Source: Leptospira chreensis
GTDB lineage: Bacteria; Spirochaetota; Leptospiria; Leptospirales; Leptospiraceae
Direction of reading: 5' to 3'
Length of the DNA stretch: 64,000 nt
NCBI RefSeq assembly: GCF_016919165.1
Contig: NZ_JAFFPS010000010.1
Location: forward strand, 124,001-188,000
The notes beneath the pieces were generated by a model. The model worked only from the letters and a program-made list of their open reading frames with translations, was not told the DNA's origin and did no database searches. Of this stretch, positions 20,805 to 28,615 are shown in pieces (the first letter of the stretch is position 1; each line of letters starts with the position of its first letter). The translations under genes and the position numbers were made by a program.

Positions 20805-21014
20805 TTAAGCGGCGAAAAAATCGGCACTTTGGATGTCGGCGACGGGAATGCGGACCACACCATTGGCTAAGTTCCCGATCACGACATCGTCCATCATTTG
20901 GCGATTTTTATCGAGTTCAATGCTTTGTCCGTCTTTGAGGTGGAGAACGATATCGATTCCCCGGTAGTGGATGTATCTTTCGAGTGTGCTTTTGAATTTG
21001 TGTGCTTTGTCCAT
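20805..21014 (-). CDS. small conserved-looking hypothetical protein
   Basis: 69 residues, predicted mostly beta after an N-terminal helix (KFKSTLERYIHYRG). The pattern DIVLHLKDGQSIELD then NLANGVVRIPVADIQSADF recalls Sm-like or similar small-barrel folds, but the Hfq signature is absent. It is convergent with pdhC (17-base gap), with a plausible ribosome site (GAAAGGAAAGC). I do not recognise a family and give no function. Confidence 0.6.
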   Translation of the reverse strand: MDKAHKFKSTLERYIHYRGIDIVLHLKDGQSIELDKNRQMMDDVVIGNLANGVVRIPVADIQSADFFAA

Positions 21015-21144
21015 CTGGTTTTGCTTTCCTTTCTTTTTGTAACTTACAAAGGGTATCGTACGAATTTATGAGACCTTTAGAAAATTTTGTCTCATTACGT
21101 AAGTTTTTTTTGACAGTATCAGGAAACCGGGAGAATTATGTCAC

Positions 21145-22164
21145 ATGAAGCCAGAGAACACAACATCCGCCACGCCCGGTGTACGGAAAGCTGCCCTACT
21201 CCTATTATCCCTTGGCAAAGAAAGAGCGGCCGACGTTCTCAAACACCTAGATGATGCCATGCTCGAAGCTGTGATTTTGGAAATGTCCAAAATCAGATCG
21301 ATTTCCAAGGAAGAAAGAGAAGTCATCCTCAAAGAATTTCATAATACCATTGAAGATTTGAATGAAACCACATCCGGTGGCCTTTCCACTGCCAAATCCC
21401 TTTTGGAACATACAGTGGGTGCAGAAAAAGCCAATGTGATCTTAAAGAAGATCCATAAAGAAGAAACAAAAAACGATTTTGAATTTTTAAACCAAGTGGA
21501 GCCGAGTGTTTTGCAAGGGATGCTCGGAACCGAATCCCCACAAATCATTGCGGTGACACTCTCTCATCTGGATCCGAAAAAAGCTGCCGATGTTTTGAAA
21601 CTCTTTCCCAAACCAGAACAAGCAAAGATTGCCGTACGACTCGCCACCACATCGAAAACCCATCCCGATGTGATCCAAAACATTGCTCGGATTTTAAAGA
21701 AACGATACGAAGAAAGAGACAAACAGGAATACTCGGAAGCCGGTGGTGCTCATGTTCTTGCGAACATTTTGAACTTTATGGAAAAAGGGGCCGAGGAAAC
21801 CATTCTCTCCGAATTGGAAGAAACTTCTCCCGATGTGGCAGACCAAGTCCGTGAAAAACTTTATACCTTTGAAGATATCCTTTCTCTGGATAATAAGGAA
21901 ATGCGAATCCTGATCAATAGACTCGCTGATGATACGGCCATCTCTCTTGCCATTCGTGGTGCTGGCGATGAAATCAGAAAAAAATTCCTAAACAATATGA
22001 GCCAAAACCGAGCAGAAGATATATTAGATATTCTAGATATGAAACCTCGGGTCACCTTACGAGAGATAAACGAAGCAAGAAGTAAGATTGTGCAAGTGGC
22101 TCGTGTTCTAGAAGAAGAGAATCAGATCCTATTTAAGAAGGAAAAAGAAGAGTATATTGAGTGA
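21145..22164 (+). CDS. fliG: flagellar motor switch protein FliG
   Basis: C-ring component that meets MotA and turns the rotor. The N-terminal domain has VRKAALLLLSLGKERAADVLKHL, the middle domain NQVEPSVLQGMLGTESPQIIAVTLSHL (containing the EHPQ-like region, here ESPQ) and the C-terminal domain DNKEMRILINRLADDTAISLAIRGAGDEIRKKFLNNMS with the charged torque helix. 339 residues. Spirochaetes often carry more than one FliG; this one is a lone gene away from the flagellar operons in the window. GGGAG precedes the start. Confidence 0.93.
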   Translation: MKPENTTSATPGVRKAALLLLSLGKERAADVLKHLDDAMLEAVILEMSKIRSISKEEREVILKEFHNTIEDLNETTSGGLSTAKSLLEHTVGAEKANVILKKIHKEETKNDFEFLNQVEPSVLQGMLGTESPQIIAVTLSHLDPKKAADVLKLFPKPEQAKIAVRLATTSKTHPDVIQNIARILKKRYEERDKQEYSEAGGAHVLANILNFMEKGAEETILSELEETSPDVADQVREKLYTFEDILSLDNKEMRILINRLADDTAISLAIRGAGDEIRKKFLNNMSQNRAEDILDILDMKPRVTLREINEARSKIVQVARVLEEENQILFKKEKEEYIE

Positions 22165-22177
22165 AGGGGAAAACCGA

Positions 22178-22254
22178 TGGCGGAGTTGACGGGGCTCGAA
22201 CCCGCGACATCCTGCGTGACAGGCAGGCACTCTGACCAACTGAGCTACAACTCC
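22178..22254 (-). tRNA. tRNA-Asp (anticodon GTC)
   Basis: A 77-base cloverleaf including an encoded CCA end. The acceptor arms GGAGTTG / CAACTCC pair perfectly with discriminator G. The anticodon arm CCTGC-CTGTCAC-GCAGG places GTC at the anticodon, and the T arm contains GGTTCGAGCC. It lies 13 bases after the fliG stop, on the opposite strand. Confidence 0.95.
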
Positions 22255-22357
22255 ATCGGAATAAAAACCAAGGTATAGAATCGACTTCGAGAGTCAACAC
22301 GGTTTTCATTTGTTTTCTTGCCTTTCGTTAGAATTTTTAGAATCTGGCATTGGTTCT

Positions 22358-23032
22358 ATGCAAATCGAAGAAAAAAAAGCCAAAGACCTTTTCCAGGATC
22401 GAATCTTCACTCTTTCCAATTTTTTATCCGTATCGCGGGTACTGTTATTGCCCTTTTTTTTCCAAAGCACTTATGCTTATGCACATGATCCTGCCAACCT
22501 TCGCGCTTTCTTTGCCTCTATTTTCTATGCCTTAGCTGCCGTTTTCAGTGATTATCTAGACGGACTCTTTGCTCGCCTACTCCACCAAGAAACAACCCTC
22601 GGCCGTTATTTAGATCCCGTTTGTGATAAACTAGTGACACTCGGTGGTCTCTTTGTGGTTACGATTCATTTTGATTTTCCCAGTTGGATTCTCATTACCT
22701 ATTTTATCCGAGAGATTTTGGGAGTTTGGCTTGGTGGGTATCTCTATCTAAAAAGAGGACTACAAGGACGACCTAACTGGTGGGGTAAATTTGGTGTGGG
22801 GATTGTGGCAGTCTCTGTGATTTGGTATATGTCTTTGCCTTACTTCTTACAGTTTGGGGCACCTTATTCCTTTTTACTCCATCCCGTGATCTCAGCTTAT
22901 GTTTTACTTTTTGTACTAACAGCCGGTGTTGTTGCTTATGTGATTCGGTATTGGAATATTGTTTTCCATCCAGAAGCGATCGAACTGGATCCGGAAAATA
23001 AAAAACAAGCCAAGAAATACCAAAAGATCTAA
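22358..23032 (+). CDS. CDP-alcohol phosphatidyltransferase (PgsA-like)
   Basis: Integral membrane enzyme of phospholipid synthesis. The CDP-alcohol motif D-G-x2-A-R-x8-G-x3-D-x3-D is present as DYLDGLFAR then GRYLDPVCD at about residues 65-92, with six hydrophobic helices around it. Phosphatidylglycerophosphate synthase is the likeliest activity, but the alcohol acceptor cannot be read from sequence. ATG 22358 is chosen; a TTG at 22310 is in frame but adds nothing conserved. It is convergent with the lysine-rich protein gene. Confidence 0.82.
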   Translation: MQIEEKKAKDLFQDRIFTLSNFLSVSRVLLLPFFFQSTYAYAHDPANLRAFFASIFYALAAVFSDYLDGLFARLLHQETTLGRYLDPVCDKLVTLGGLFVVTIHFDFPSWILITYFIREILGVWLGGYLYLKRGLQGRPNWWGKFGVGIVAVSVIWYMSLPYFLQFGAPYSFLLHPVISAYVLLFVLTAGVVAYVIRYWNIVFHPEAIELDPENKKQAKKYQKI

Positions 23033-23041
23033 GGAAAGATT

Positions 23042-23112
23042 TTTGGGATAATAGAACCAACTCTTTGCCAAAAAGGATTTTCCAGGCAAAAATAGGAGAC
23101 TATTATCCCAAA
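23042..23112. repeat. 13-bp perfect inverted repeat between convergent genes
   Basis: TTTGGGATAATAG (23042-23054) and its exact reverse complement (23100-23112) flank 45 bases that hold an inner TTTGCC / GGCAAA stem. It starts 10 bases after one stop codon and ends 5 bases before the other, so a bidirectional terminator is likely. A tiny terminal-inverted-repeat element is the alternative, but no target duplication is seen. Confidence 0.6.
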
Positions 23113-23117
23113 CGACA

Positions 23118-23423
23118 TTAACGTCTTTTTTTCTTTCTTGCGACTTTCTTCTTCGCTGCTTTTTTCTTAGCAGTTTTCTTTTTCGCAGGTCTCTTTTTAG
23201 AAACAGCTTTTTTAACTTTCTTCTTTGCTGGTTTCTTTTTCTTAGCTACTTTTTTCTTAGCCGCTTTCTTCTTTTTAGGAGCTGCTTTTTTAGCTTTTTT
23301 CTTCGCTGCTTTCTTTTTTGCGGCCTTTTTCTTCTTAGGAGCTGCTTTTTTAACCACTACTGCTACTTCGGGAGCAAGTTCTTCTTGAATCTGTGGAATT
23401 TCTATTGTTTCGTTTTCTTCCAT
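23118..23423 (-). CDS. lysine-rich histone H1-like protein
   Basis: 101 residues. An acidic head (residues 1-22, MEENETIEIPQIQEEL) is followed by a tail of AAPKKKKAAKKKA-type repeats with well over half Lys plus Ala, ending in RKKKRR. Such tails resemble the C-terminal domain of histone H1 and the chlamydial Hc2 type proteins, and bind DNA or RNA non-specifically. A chromosome-compacting or ribosome-associated role is inferred. A stand-alone gene with AAGG before the ATG; about 240 bases upstream hold no gene. Confidence 0.75.
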   Translation of the reverse strand: MEENETIEIPQIQEELAPEVAVVVKKAAPKKKKAAKKKAAKKKAKKAAPKKKKAAKKKVAKKKKPAKKKVKKAVSKKRPAKKKTAKKKAAKKKVARKKKRR

Positions 23424-23659
23424 ACATGTAACCTTATGAAGATAGTATCAAATCTTCCTTCTTGGTACGATAACAAAGCGAGGATTATTAAAAGTAAATT
23501 CATTTTTGTTTTGTATGATAGAACATGACTAATTTCTTGGAAAATGATTCTATTTTAACGATATTTGTTAACCAAAGATCAATCTTTCACCCACAAATCG
23601 AGAACCCAATCCACCTAACCCTTAAGATACGATTTCACTAAGGGCGTATGGGACTTTCT

Positions 23660-25522
23660 TTAAGACTGAAGGGAACCATTTTGTAAACGATGGATTTCTT
23701 TTTGGTATTCTTCGGCTTTGTCAGGTCGTTTTGACTTTTTATACAGACGGACAAGGATCTTAATCACAGGAATTACGTCGGGTTTACGACTATAAATCCG
23801 TTCCGCCATGTCGATGGCTTCTTCAATCAAACTGGCTTTGGCATATTGGATGGCACCATCCAGGATCATTTGGAGTCCCGATGGATGAGTATTAGAAAAA
23901 TTCTCGGCAGCCCTTCCCGCTTCTGCGGGTTTCTCCAATTTACGATACACTCGGTACAATAATTTCCATACGGCAGGGTCAGAAGCATACAAATCAGCGT
24001 AAGTTGTGAGTAGAGTGAGGGCCTCGAAGTCATTGTTCCTTTTTAAAAGGCGGATGGGTTCTTCCAAACTGATCTCTCTTGTTTTAGCATCCACTTGTGT
24101 TTGCGGTTGGAAACGAATGCTGAGTAAGGACAAATCATCAGTCAATTCCCCAATCTTTTGGAGCCGAAGTCCGAGTCTTTCAATGTCTCCCGCACTTTCT
24201 TCCACCTGAGTTAAGATAGAAGTATGATCTACATTGATCACACGGTTCGCAGTCGCATCAAAACCAATGCCCAGGTCATCGCGTCCATCAGAACCAATGA
24301 TGATCGTGTCTCCCGGCCGAATCCAACAGGTTTCAATCCTTGCTTTGTCTTTTTGCATTCCCAATTTAAAATTGGTGGCTTCTTCCGATAAAAAACTGGC
24401 CTGCCCTTCTCGAAATCGAATGGGAAAGGGATGTTCTGCATTGATATAATATAAAAATCCATTTTCTTCATCCACAAGACCCAAAAGGAGAGACATGGAC
24501 ATCGAACCATCAAAACCTTCGAATACATCATTCAAATCATTGAGGGCAGTATGCAACCAACGTTCTGGATAGTATCCCGACAAAATTCCTTCCCTATGGG
24601 TTCGTTCAATCAGAGCCCGAAAGGCAGTTCCAAAAACAAGAACTCCCCCCGCTCCTTGCATGGACTTACCCATAGCATCGCCGTTGGCAAATACACAGTA
24701 ACTCCTTCCTCGGAGAACAATTTGATCGGCCACACAAATATCACCACCGAGTTCATATTCTTTGTTTTTGAATTGGAAGGCTTTCTTCTGTTTGATATAA
24801 GTTTGGAACTGAACCGTTTGGGATCGAATCCGAATTCCGGAAAGAGGGCGAGTGAGTAGCGAAGTGAGATAGTAGTCCCCATCTTGTTGGTATTTCAAAC
24901 GACTCACTTCTCCAATCGCATCTTCATAAGAACGATTGAGAGTGCGTAACATAAGCCCTAGTAAAAATAAAATAGAGATCCCTGTGATGAGAAAGTCTTC
25001 ACTCCTTGCTTTCTCAGAGGAATAATCAAAAAACCATTCGGGGTGCAGGCCTTGGAGATAATTCACACCAAAGAGAGCTCCGACAAAAAACACGATGGCC
25101 ATCCAATCATATTGTTTTCCGAGGATGAGCATATTCAAAACTAAGATGGGAGCGAGTAACATTACATTGGCACTCACAATCCCACCACTGTATTGGATTT
25201 GTAAAAACGATGTTAAGGAACTAATGATAAAAGTAGGAAGGATCAGAATTTGGAATTGGTGTTGGAACCGAGCCAGATAATAAAATACACAGGCGAATCC
25301 GAATGCCACCCACAAAGCAATGAGCCCTCCGGTTTCAAAACCTTCTCGAAAGAATTCTGAAGTAAGCCCCACTCCCATGGCCACAATGCCCGCAAGCAGG
25401 GTTCCATTCAAAATCCGATGCCTCATCACAAAACCTTCGGTGGGACCAAGAACAAAGGAAACAAACCCTGATAGAATCTTTTGAAACCTTCGTAGTAAAA
25501 GACCAAATTTTGTGATGAACAT
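23660..25522 (-). CDS. membrane SpoIIE-type serine phosphatase with TPR-like tail
   Basis: 620 residues. Residues about 40-200 hold six or so membrane helices. The PP2C/SpoIIE catalytic domain follows at about 215-455, with ELGGDICV and NGDAMGKSMQGAGG as metal-binding segments and DDLSLLSIRF near its end. Residues about 480-615 look like TPR helices (LLYRVYRKLEKPAEAGRAAENF). It probably dephosphorylates an anti-sigma-factor antagonist or similar partner, with the membrane part as sensor. No partner gene is adjacent. The intergenic region upstream holds a palindrome also seen beside the TetR/aldolase genes. Confidence 0.82.
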   Translation of the reverse strand: MFITKFGLLLRRFQKILSGFVSFVLGPTEGFVMRHRILNGTLLAGIVAMGVGLTSEFFREGFETGGLIALWVAFGFACVFYYLARFQHQFQILILPTFIISSLTSFLQIQYSGGIVSANVMLLAPILVLNMLILGKQYDWMAIVFFVGALFGVNYLQGLHPEWFFDYSSEKARSEDFLITGISILFLLGLMLRTLNRSYEDAIGEVSRLKYQQDGDYYLTSLLTRPLSGIRIRSQTVQFQTYIKQKKAFQFKNKEYELGGDICVADQIVLRGRSYCVFANGDAMGKSMQGAGGVLVFGTAFRALIERTHREGILSGYYPERWLHTALNDLNDVFEGFDGSMSMSLLLGLVDEENGFLYYINAEHPFPIRFREGQASFLSEEATNFKLGMQKDKARIETCWIRPGDTIIIGSDGRDDLGIGFDATANRVINVDHTSILTQVEESAGDIERLGLRLQKIGELTDDLSLLSIRFQPQTQVDAKTREISLEEPIRLLKRNNDFEALTLLTTYADLYASDPAVWKLLYRVYRKLEKPAEAGRAAENFSNTHPSGLQMILDGAIQYAKASLIEEAIDMAERIYSRKPDVIPVIKILVRLYKKSKRPDKAEEYQKEIHRLQNGSLQS

Positions 25523-25656
25523 TACCTATCTCCCTTTTCGCAAAAGATCCAAAGCCAAATGTTTCGTTTCGCACGCTCTCCCACTCCCAGAGAAAAGAGA
25601 AAGCCGATCACGAAGTTTTCAGTGTTTTGGATGTAAGGGGTAAATTGGCAAAAAAC

Positions 25657-25668
25657 CGACAATTGTCG
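25657..25668. promoter_or_regulatory. palindrome CGACAATTGTCG, possible TetR operator
   Basis: A perfect 12-bp palindrome, 135 bases upstream of the SpoIIE phosphatase start and 40 bases after the tetR stop. It has the same CGACA-NN-TGTCG architecture as the site at 26475-26486. It is followed by a T-run on the minus strand, so a weak terminator of tetR is the competing reading. Confidence 0.45.
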
Positions 25669-25707
25669 ATTATTTTTTATAGGAGGGTTTTCTTTTCCGG
25701 ACAGGTA

Positions 25708-26373
25708 TTACTGTCTGGGTTTTAGGAATTCGGGAAAGTAGAATCGTAAATAAGCTACGGCGGCCCTTCCGGCTTCCGTGACCATCTCTTCTGTGATCTC
25801 TCCCTCTTCCCGAAAAGAATACCGAAACACGGAATCAATGAGAGAGACAGCAATTCCCACCTTACGCGCGATATCTGGAATATCAGGTAAGAGGAAACGT
25901 GCATCCACTTGGGCGAGAGCCAGTTTTGCAATAGTGGAATCCAATTCTTTTCCCACGTCCTTGGTCTCTTCGCTCCGAACTCCATACACCACTCGCATCA
26001 GAGCAATGTCATCCCTTACAACAGAAGCCGCTTCCCGAGCGAGGAAGTACACATAGTCCTGCCAAGTCGCAAAGGGAACCGCTTCCACTCTTTCCAATCG
26101 TAAAGATACGAGTTCCGAATGCACGAGCCTTAGTCCCAGATACAGAGCTCCCATATGAGGAAAAAAATGATACGCAGAGGCTCTCGGAATTTTTGCTCTC
26201 GCACAGACCTTTGCAAAAGTAATAGAGGATGGATCTTCTTCCCGAAGGAGTTCTCTTAGAGACTGGACAAGAATCGCCCGACGGCTATGATCTTTGGTGC
26301 GGTCCTCCTCCTTACCCAGAATGGGTGGATTTGGCTCCTTGGTTCGTATGGGCCCTCGTTTGACTTTTCGCAT
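25708..26373 (-). CDS. TetR/AcrR-family transcriptional regulator
   Basis: 221 residues. The helix-turn-helix is at about residues 50-72 (ITFAKVCARAKIPRASAYHFF), typical of TetR regulators. The C-terminal ligand domain is not similar to a family I can name. A 40-residue basic and proline-rich extension precedes the HTH. It is divergent from the class II aldolase gene, so autoregulation and control of that gene are expected, through the palindrome at 26475. Confidence 0.85.
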   Translation of the reverse strand: MRKVKRGPIRTKEPNPPILGKEEDRTKDHSRRAILVQSLRELLREEDPSSITFAKVCARAKIPRASAYHFFPHMGALYLGLRLVHSELVSLRLERVEAVPFATWQDYVYFLAREAASVVRDDIALMRVVYGVRSEETKDVGKELDSTIAKLALAQVDARFLLPDIPDIARKVGIAVSLIDSVFRYSFREEGEITEEMVTEAGRAAVAYLRFYFPEFLKPRQ

Positions 26374-26474
26374 CCAATCTCGACAAAAGCCGAGTTTTCA
26401 ATCTATTTCAACCAGAAATTGAGCTCATTCTAAAAAAATAGTCGACAAATGCCCAAATGGATTCAATTTATATT

Positions 26475-26486
26475 CGACAGATGTCG
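26475..26486. promoter_or_regulatory. palindrome CGACAGATGTCG, likely TetR operator
   Basis: Inverted half-sites CGACA and TGTCG separated by two bases, 41 bases before the aldolase start and 101 bases before the tetR start on the other strand. A half-conserved copy (CGACA-AA-TGCCC) lies at 26443-26454, 32 bases (about three helical turns) away. Confidence 0.5.
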
Positions 26487-26527
26487 GGTTTTGGTTTATA
26501 TCAATTCCTTGGGAAAGGAGAGAATCG

Positions 26528-27172
26528 ATGAAGGATTCAAAAATAGATAAAGTCAGAAAGGACATGCTTGCCGCCTGTATCAAGTTAGCTGATTTAGGTT
26601 TTTTAGCGGGAGTCGGCGGAAATTTAGCCGTACGAATCGATTCTAAACTTATGGCAGTGACTCCTTCTGCGACTGATTATTATACAATGAAACCAGAAGA
26701 CCTTTGTATTTTAGAAATCAAAGACCTAAAGATGGTGGAAGGAACCAAACAACCAACAACGGAAAGTGGAATCCATGCATCCTTTTTTACATTAAGACCA
26801 GAGATTGAAGTGAGTTTACACACCCATCAGCCCCTCGCAAGTGCCGTCACACTTCTTGGTTTGGATATGGAAATTACATCCGCAGATGGGAAAAAAAACA
26901 TTGGTCCCTATCTAAGGTCTGTATACTATGCACCTTCCGGTACATCTTTTTTAGTGAGAGCATTTAGTAAACGAATCAATTCGGAAACCAATGGTTACCT
27001 ACTTAGAAACCATGGAATTGTTTGTGGTGCCTTCACTCTCGACCAAGCGATCGCCAATGTAAAGTTAGTGGAAAAAGAAGCAGCTCGGTTTTTACGAAAC
27101 CGAATCGAAAAAAATACCAACTTATCCTATATGCCAAATGCAGTGAAAGAGCAGTTACTTTCAGCTCTGTAA
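26528..27172 (+). CDS. class II aldolase/adducin family protein
   Basis: 214 residues of the zinc-dependent class II aldolase fold used by fuculose-, rhamnulose- and ribulose-phosphate aldolases/epimerases. The metal site is complete: catalytic-type Glu in TTESGIH, the HTH pair at about residues 98-100 and the third His in RNHG. The N-terminal GVGGNLAVRI and TPSATDYYTMKPEDL phosphate-binding segments are also typical. AAGGAG precedes the start. Substrate is not predictable. It forms a probable operon with the paralogue at 27241 and is likely controlled by the divergent TetR. Confidence 0.85.
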   Translation: MKDSKIDKVRKDMLAACIKLADLGFLAGVGGNLAVRIDSKLMAVTPSATDYYTMKPEDLCILEIKDLKMVEGTKQPTTESGIHASFFTLRPEIEVSLHTHQPLASAVTLLGLDMEITSADGKKNIGPYLRSVYYAPSGTSFLVRAFSKRINSETNGYLLRNHGIVCGAFTLDQAIANVKLVEKEAARFLRNRIEKNTNLSYMPNAVKEQLLSAL

Positions 27173-27240
27173 CGATAGGTCAAAACATAGAAGAATCAAA
27201 AAGTTACGAAAACCTACACTAACCAAAAACGAGAATCATA

Positions 27241-27975
27241 ATGAAAGCAAACACCCTTAAAAAAAGAAATCCAAAAGTGGAAACACCATCTTCCGATGTA
27301 GTGGAACTCCATCATTTATGGGACAGATTGGATACCAAAGGACTATTACAAAAACATAAAGCGAATCTTTCCTTTCGCCTTCCTGGAAAAGGAAGTTTTC
27401 TTTTGTTATCCCGCACAGAAGGCAAACATTCGAAATTAGAAACAGAAGAATATAGAATCGAAAACCCAACTGACTTGATCAAGATGAGTTCTAAAACAGA
27501 CGAAAGCCTAGCAGCGATTCGTTTTCATGCCAGTCTCTATTCTTTAAGACCAGATATCGGTGCCATTGTTTGTTTCCAACCTGTTTGGAGTTCCTTACTC
27601 GGAACACTCGACCACCCACTCCCTCTAGTTTTTGATGAACAGTGCCGCCAACTCGGAGCACCAGTACAATCCATTCCCAAAAAAATTGATGGTTCCGTAG
27701 AACCAGATCCCATTGTTCTATCTGGTGCCAATGCCTTCCTTGATGAGGAAGGAGTGGTTGTCACAAGTGTCACTCGTGACAAAGCCATTTACAACTGTGA
27801 GTTGATAGAAAAATGTTCCAAAGCTTACCTGTTAGCCCATTCTACAGGAAGTCCCATCCGAAGGATTCCTTGGTGGGTACGTTTCATTGCCAAAAATAGA
27901 CTCCTCAAAGATGAAAGAAAAGCCAGTGCGGCCTATGCTTTAGGGCAAGCACCGACTGGATTTAAAGCCTATTAG
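27241..27975 (+). CDS. class II aldolase-like paralogue lacking metal ligands
   Basis: 244 residues, alignable by eye with its upstream neighbour over HASLYSLRPDI (neighbour HASFFTLRPEI) and CFQP (neighbour HTHQP). In this protein the Glu of ESGIH and all three zinc His are replaced: the HTH pair by V and F, and the NHG His by Glu (DEEG). Catalysis by the usual zinc mechanism is therefore not possible. A C-terminal basic extension ends the protein. It begins 68 bases after the first gene. A regulatory or hetero-oligomer partner role is inferred. Confidence 0.7.
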   Translation: MKANTLKKRNPKVETPSSDVVELHHLWDRLDTKGLLQKHKANLSFRLPGKGSFLLLSRTEGKHSKLETEEYRIENPTDLIKMSSKTDESLAAIRFHASLYSLRPDIGAIVCFQPVWSSLLGTLDHPLPLVFDEQCRQLGAPVQSIPKKIDGSVEPDPIVLSGANAFLDEEGVVVTSVTRDKAIYNCELIEKCSKAYLLAHSTGSPIRRIPWWVRFIAKNRLLKDERKASAAYALGQAPTGFKAY

Positions 27976-28006
27976 TGAAAGCGAATTCGGGTCCGAAAGT
28001 AAACTC

Positions 28007-28495
28007 TTACTTGATGCCTAAATAAATATCAAACTGAGAGTGGTTCGGATCCTTTGCATTCAGACCGTAAACTTCTAGATCAGCAATGTAAGAACGATTT
28101 TTCCGAAATTTTTCTTCCGACCAAATGGTTTTCCAAGTCGCGATTCCAATCTCGGCAATGGGCCCCCAAGCTGTAGGAACTTGAATATAATCAGAAGCCG
28201 GAATTGTAATCGAAGTTAGATGGTCTTTTAAATCTCCCACTGACTCAACTGCCGCGCCAATGAGTATCGTGTATTCGCCGTTTTCATCCGCTTCAAATTC
28301 CGTATACGTGACCATAAATTCGGAAGGGTTGGTTTGGTTCGGAATCTGAGAGAGGATCCCCTCTCCCCAGAACCTTTGCCAAAGGGCAGGAATTTTTCCC
28401 TTGCCTGCCATTTCCTCTCGGTTGGTGGTTCGGGCTTTGATTCCCACAAGGGTGATGGTGTTTAAATGAATTTTGTTCTGAATTGTGTTTTCCAT
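28007..28495 (-). CDS. stand-alone GyrI-like effector-binding domain protein
   Basis: 162 residues, all within a GyrI/SOUL-type small-molecule-binding fold: VGIKARTTN at the start, PALWQRFWGEGI, then YTILIGAAVES and the closing DFDIYLGIK-type strand (here QFDIYLGIK). No DNA-binding domain. It matches, by eye, the C-terminal domain of the AraC regulator encoded 120 bases upstream on the same strand (both have an FWGE segment and a VLIGA/ILIGA strand). It may share or titrate the same ligand. Confidence 0.75.
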   Translation of the reverse strand: MENTIQNKIHLNTITLVGIKARTTNREEMAGKGKIPALWQRFWGEGILSQIPNQTNPSEFMVTYTEFEADENGEYTILIGAAVESVGDLKDHLTSITIPASDYIQVPTAWGPIAEIGIATWKTIWSEEKFRKNRSYIADLEVYGLNAKDPNHSQFDIYLGIK

Positions 28496-28615
28496 AAGAT
28501 GATCCTACCCCAAATGGAAATTGATTTCTTGACTATTTGTGCTTTTTAGAGCCAATCCAAAGGACTAGAGAATTTTCTATTGGTACTGCAACTTTCGAAA
28601 GCTGGGGAATGGACT

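Noticed and set aside
22310..22357. TTG start of the CDP-alcohol phosphatidyltransferase gene
   Set aside because: The added residues are not conserved-looking, and the ATG at 22358 suits the family's length better.
23042..23112. Insertion sequence or MITE
   Set aside because: No transposase, and no target-site duplication at the repeat ends; kept as an inverted repeat only.
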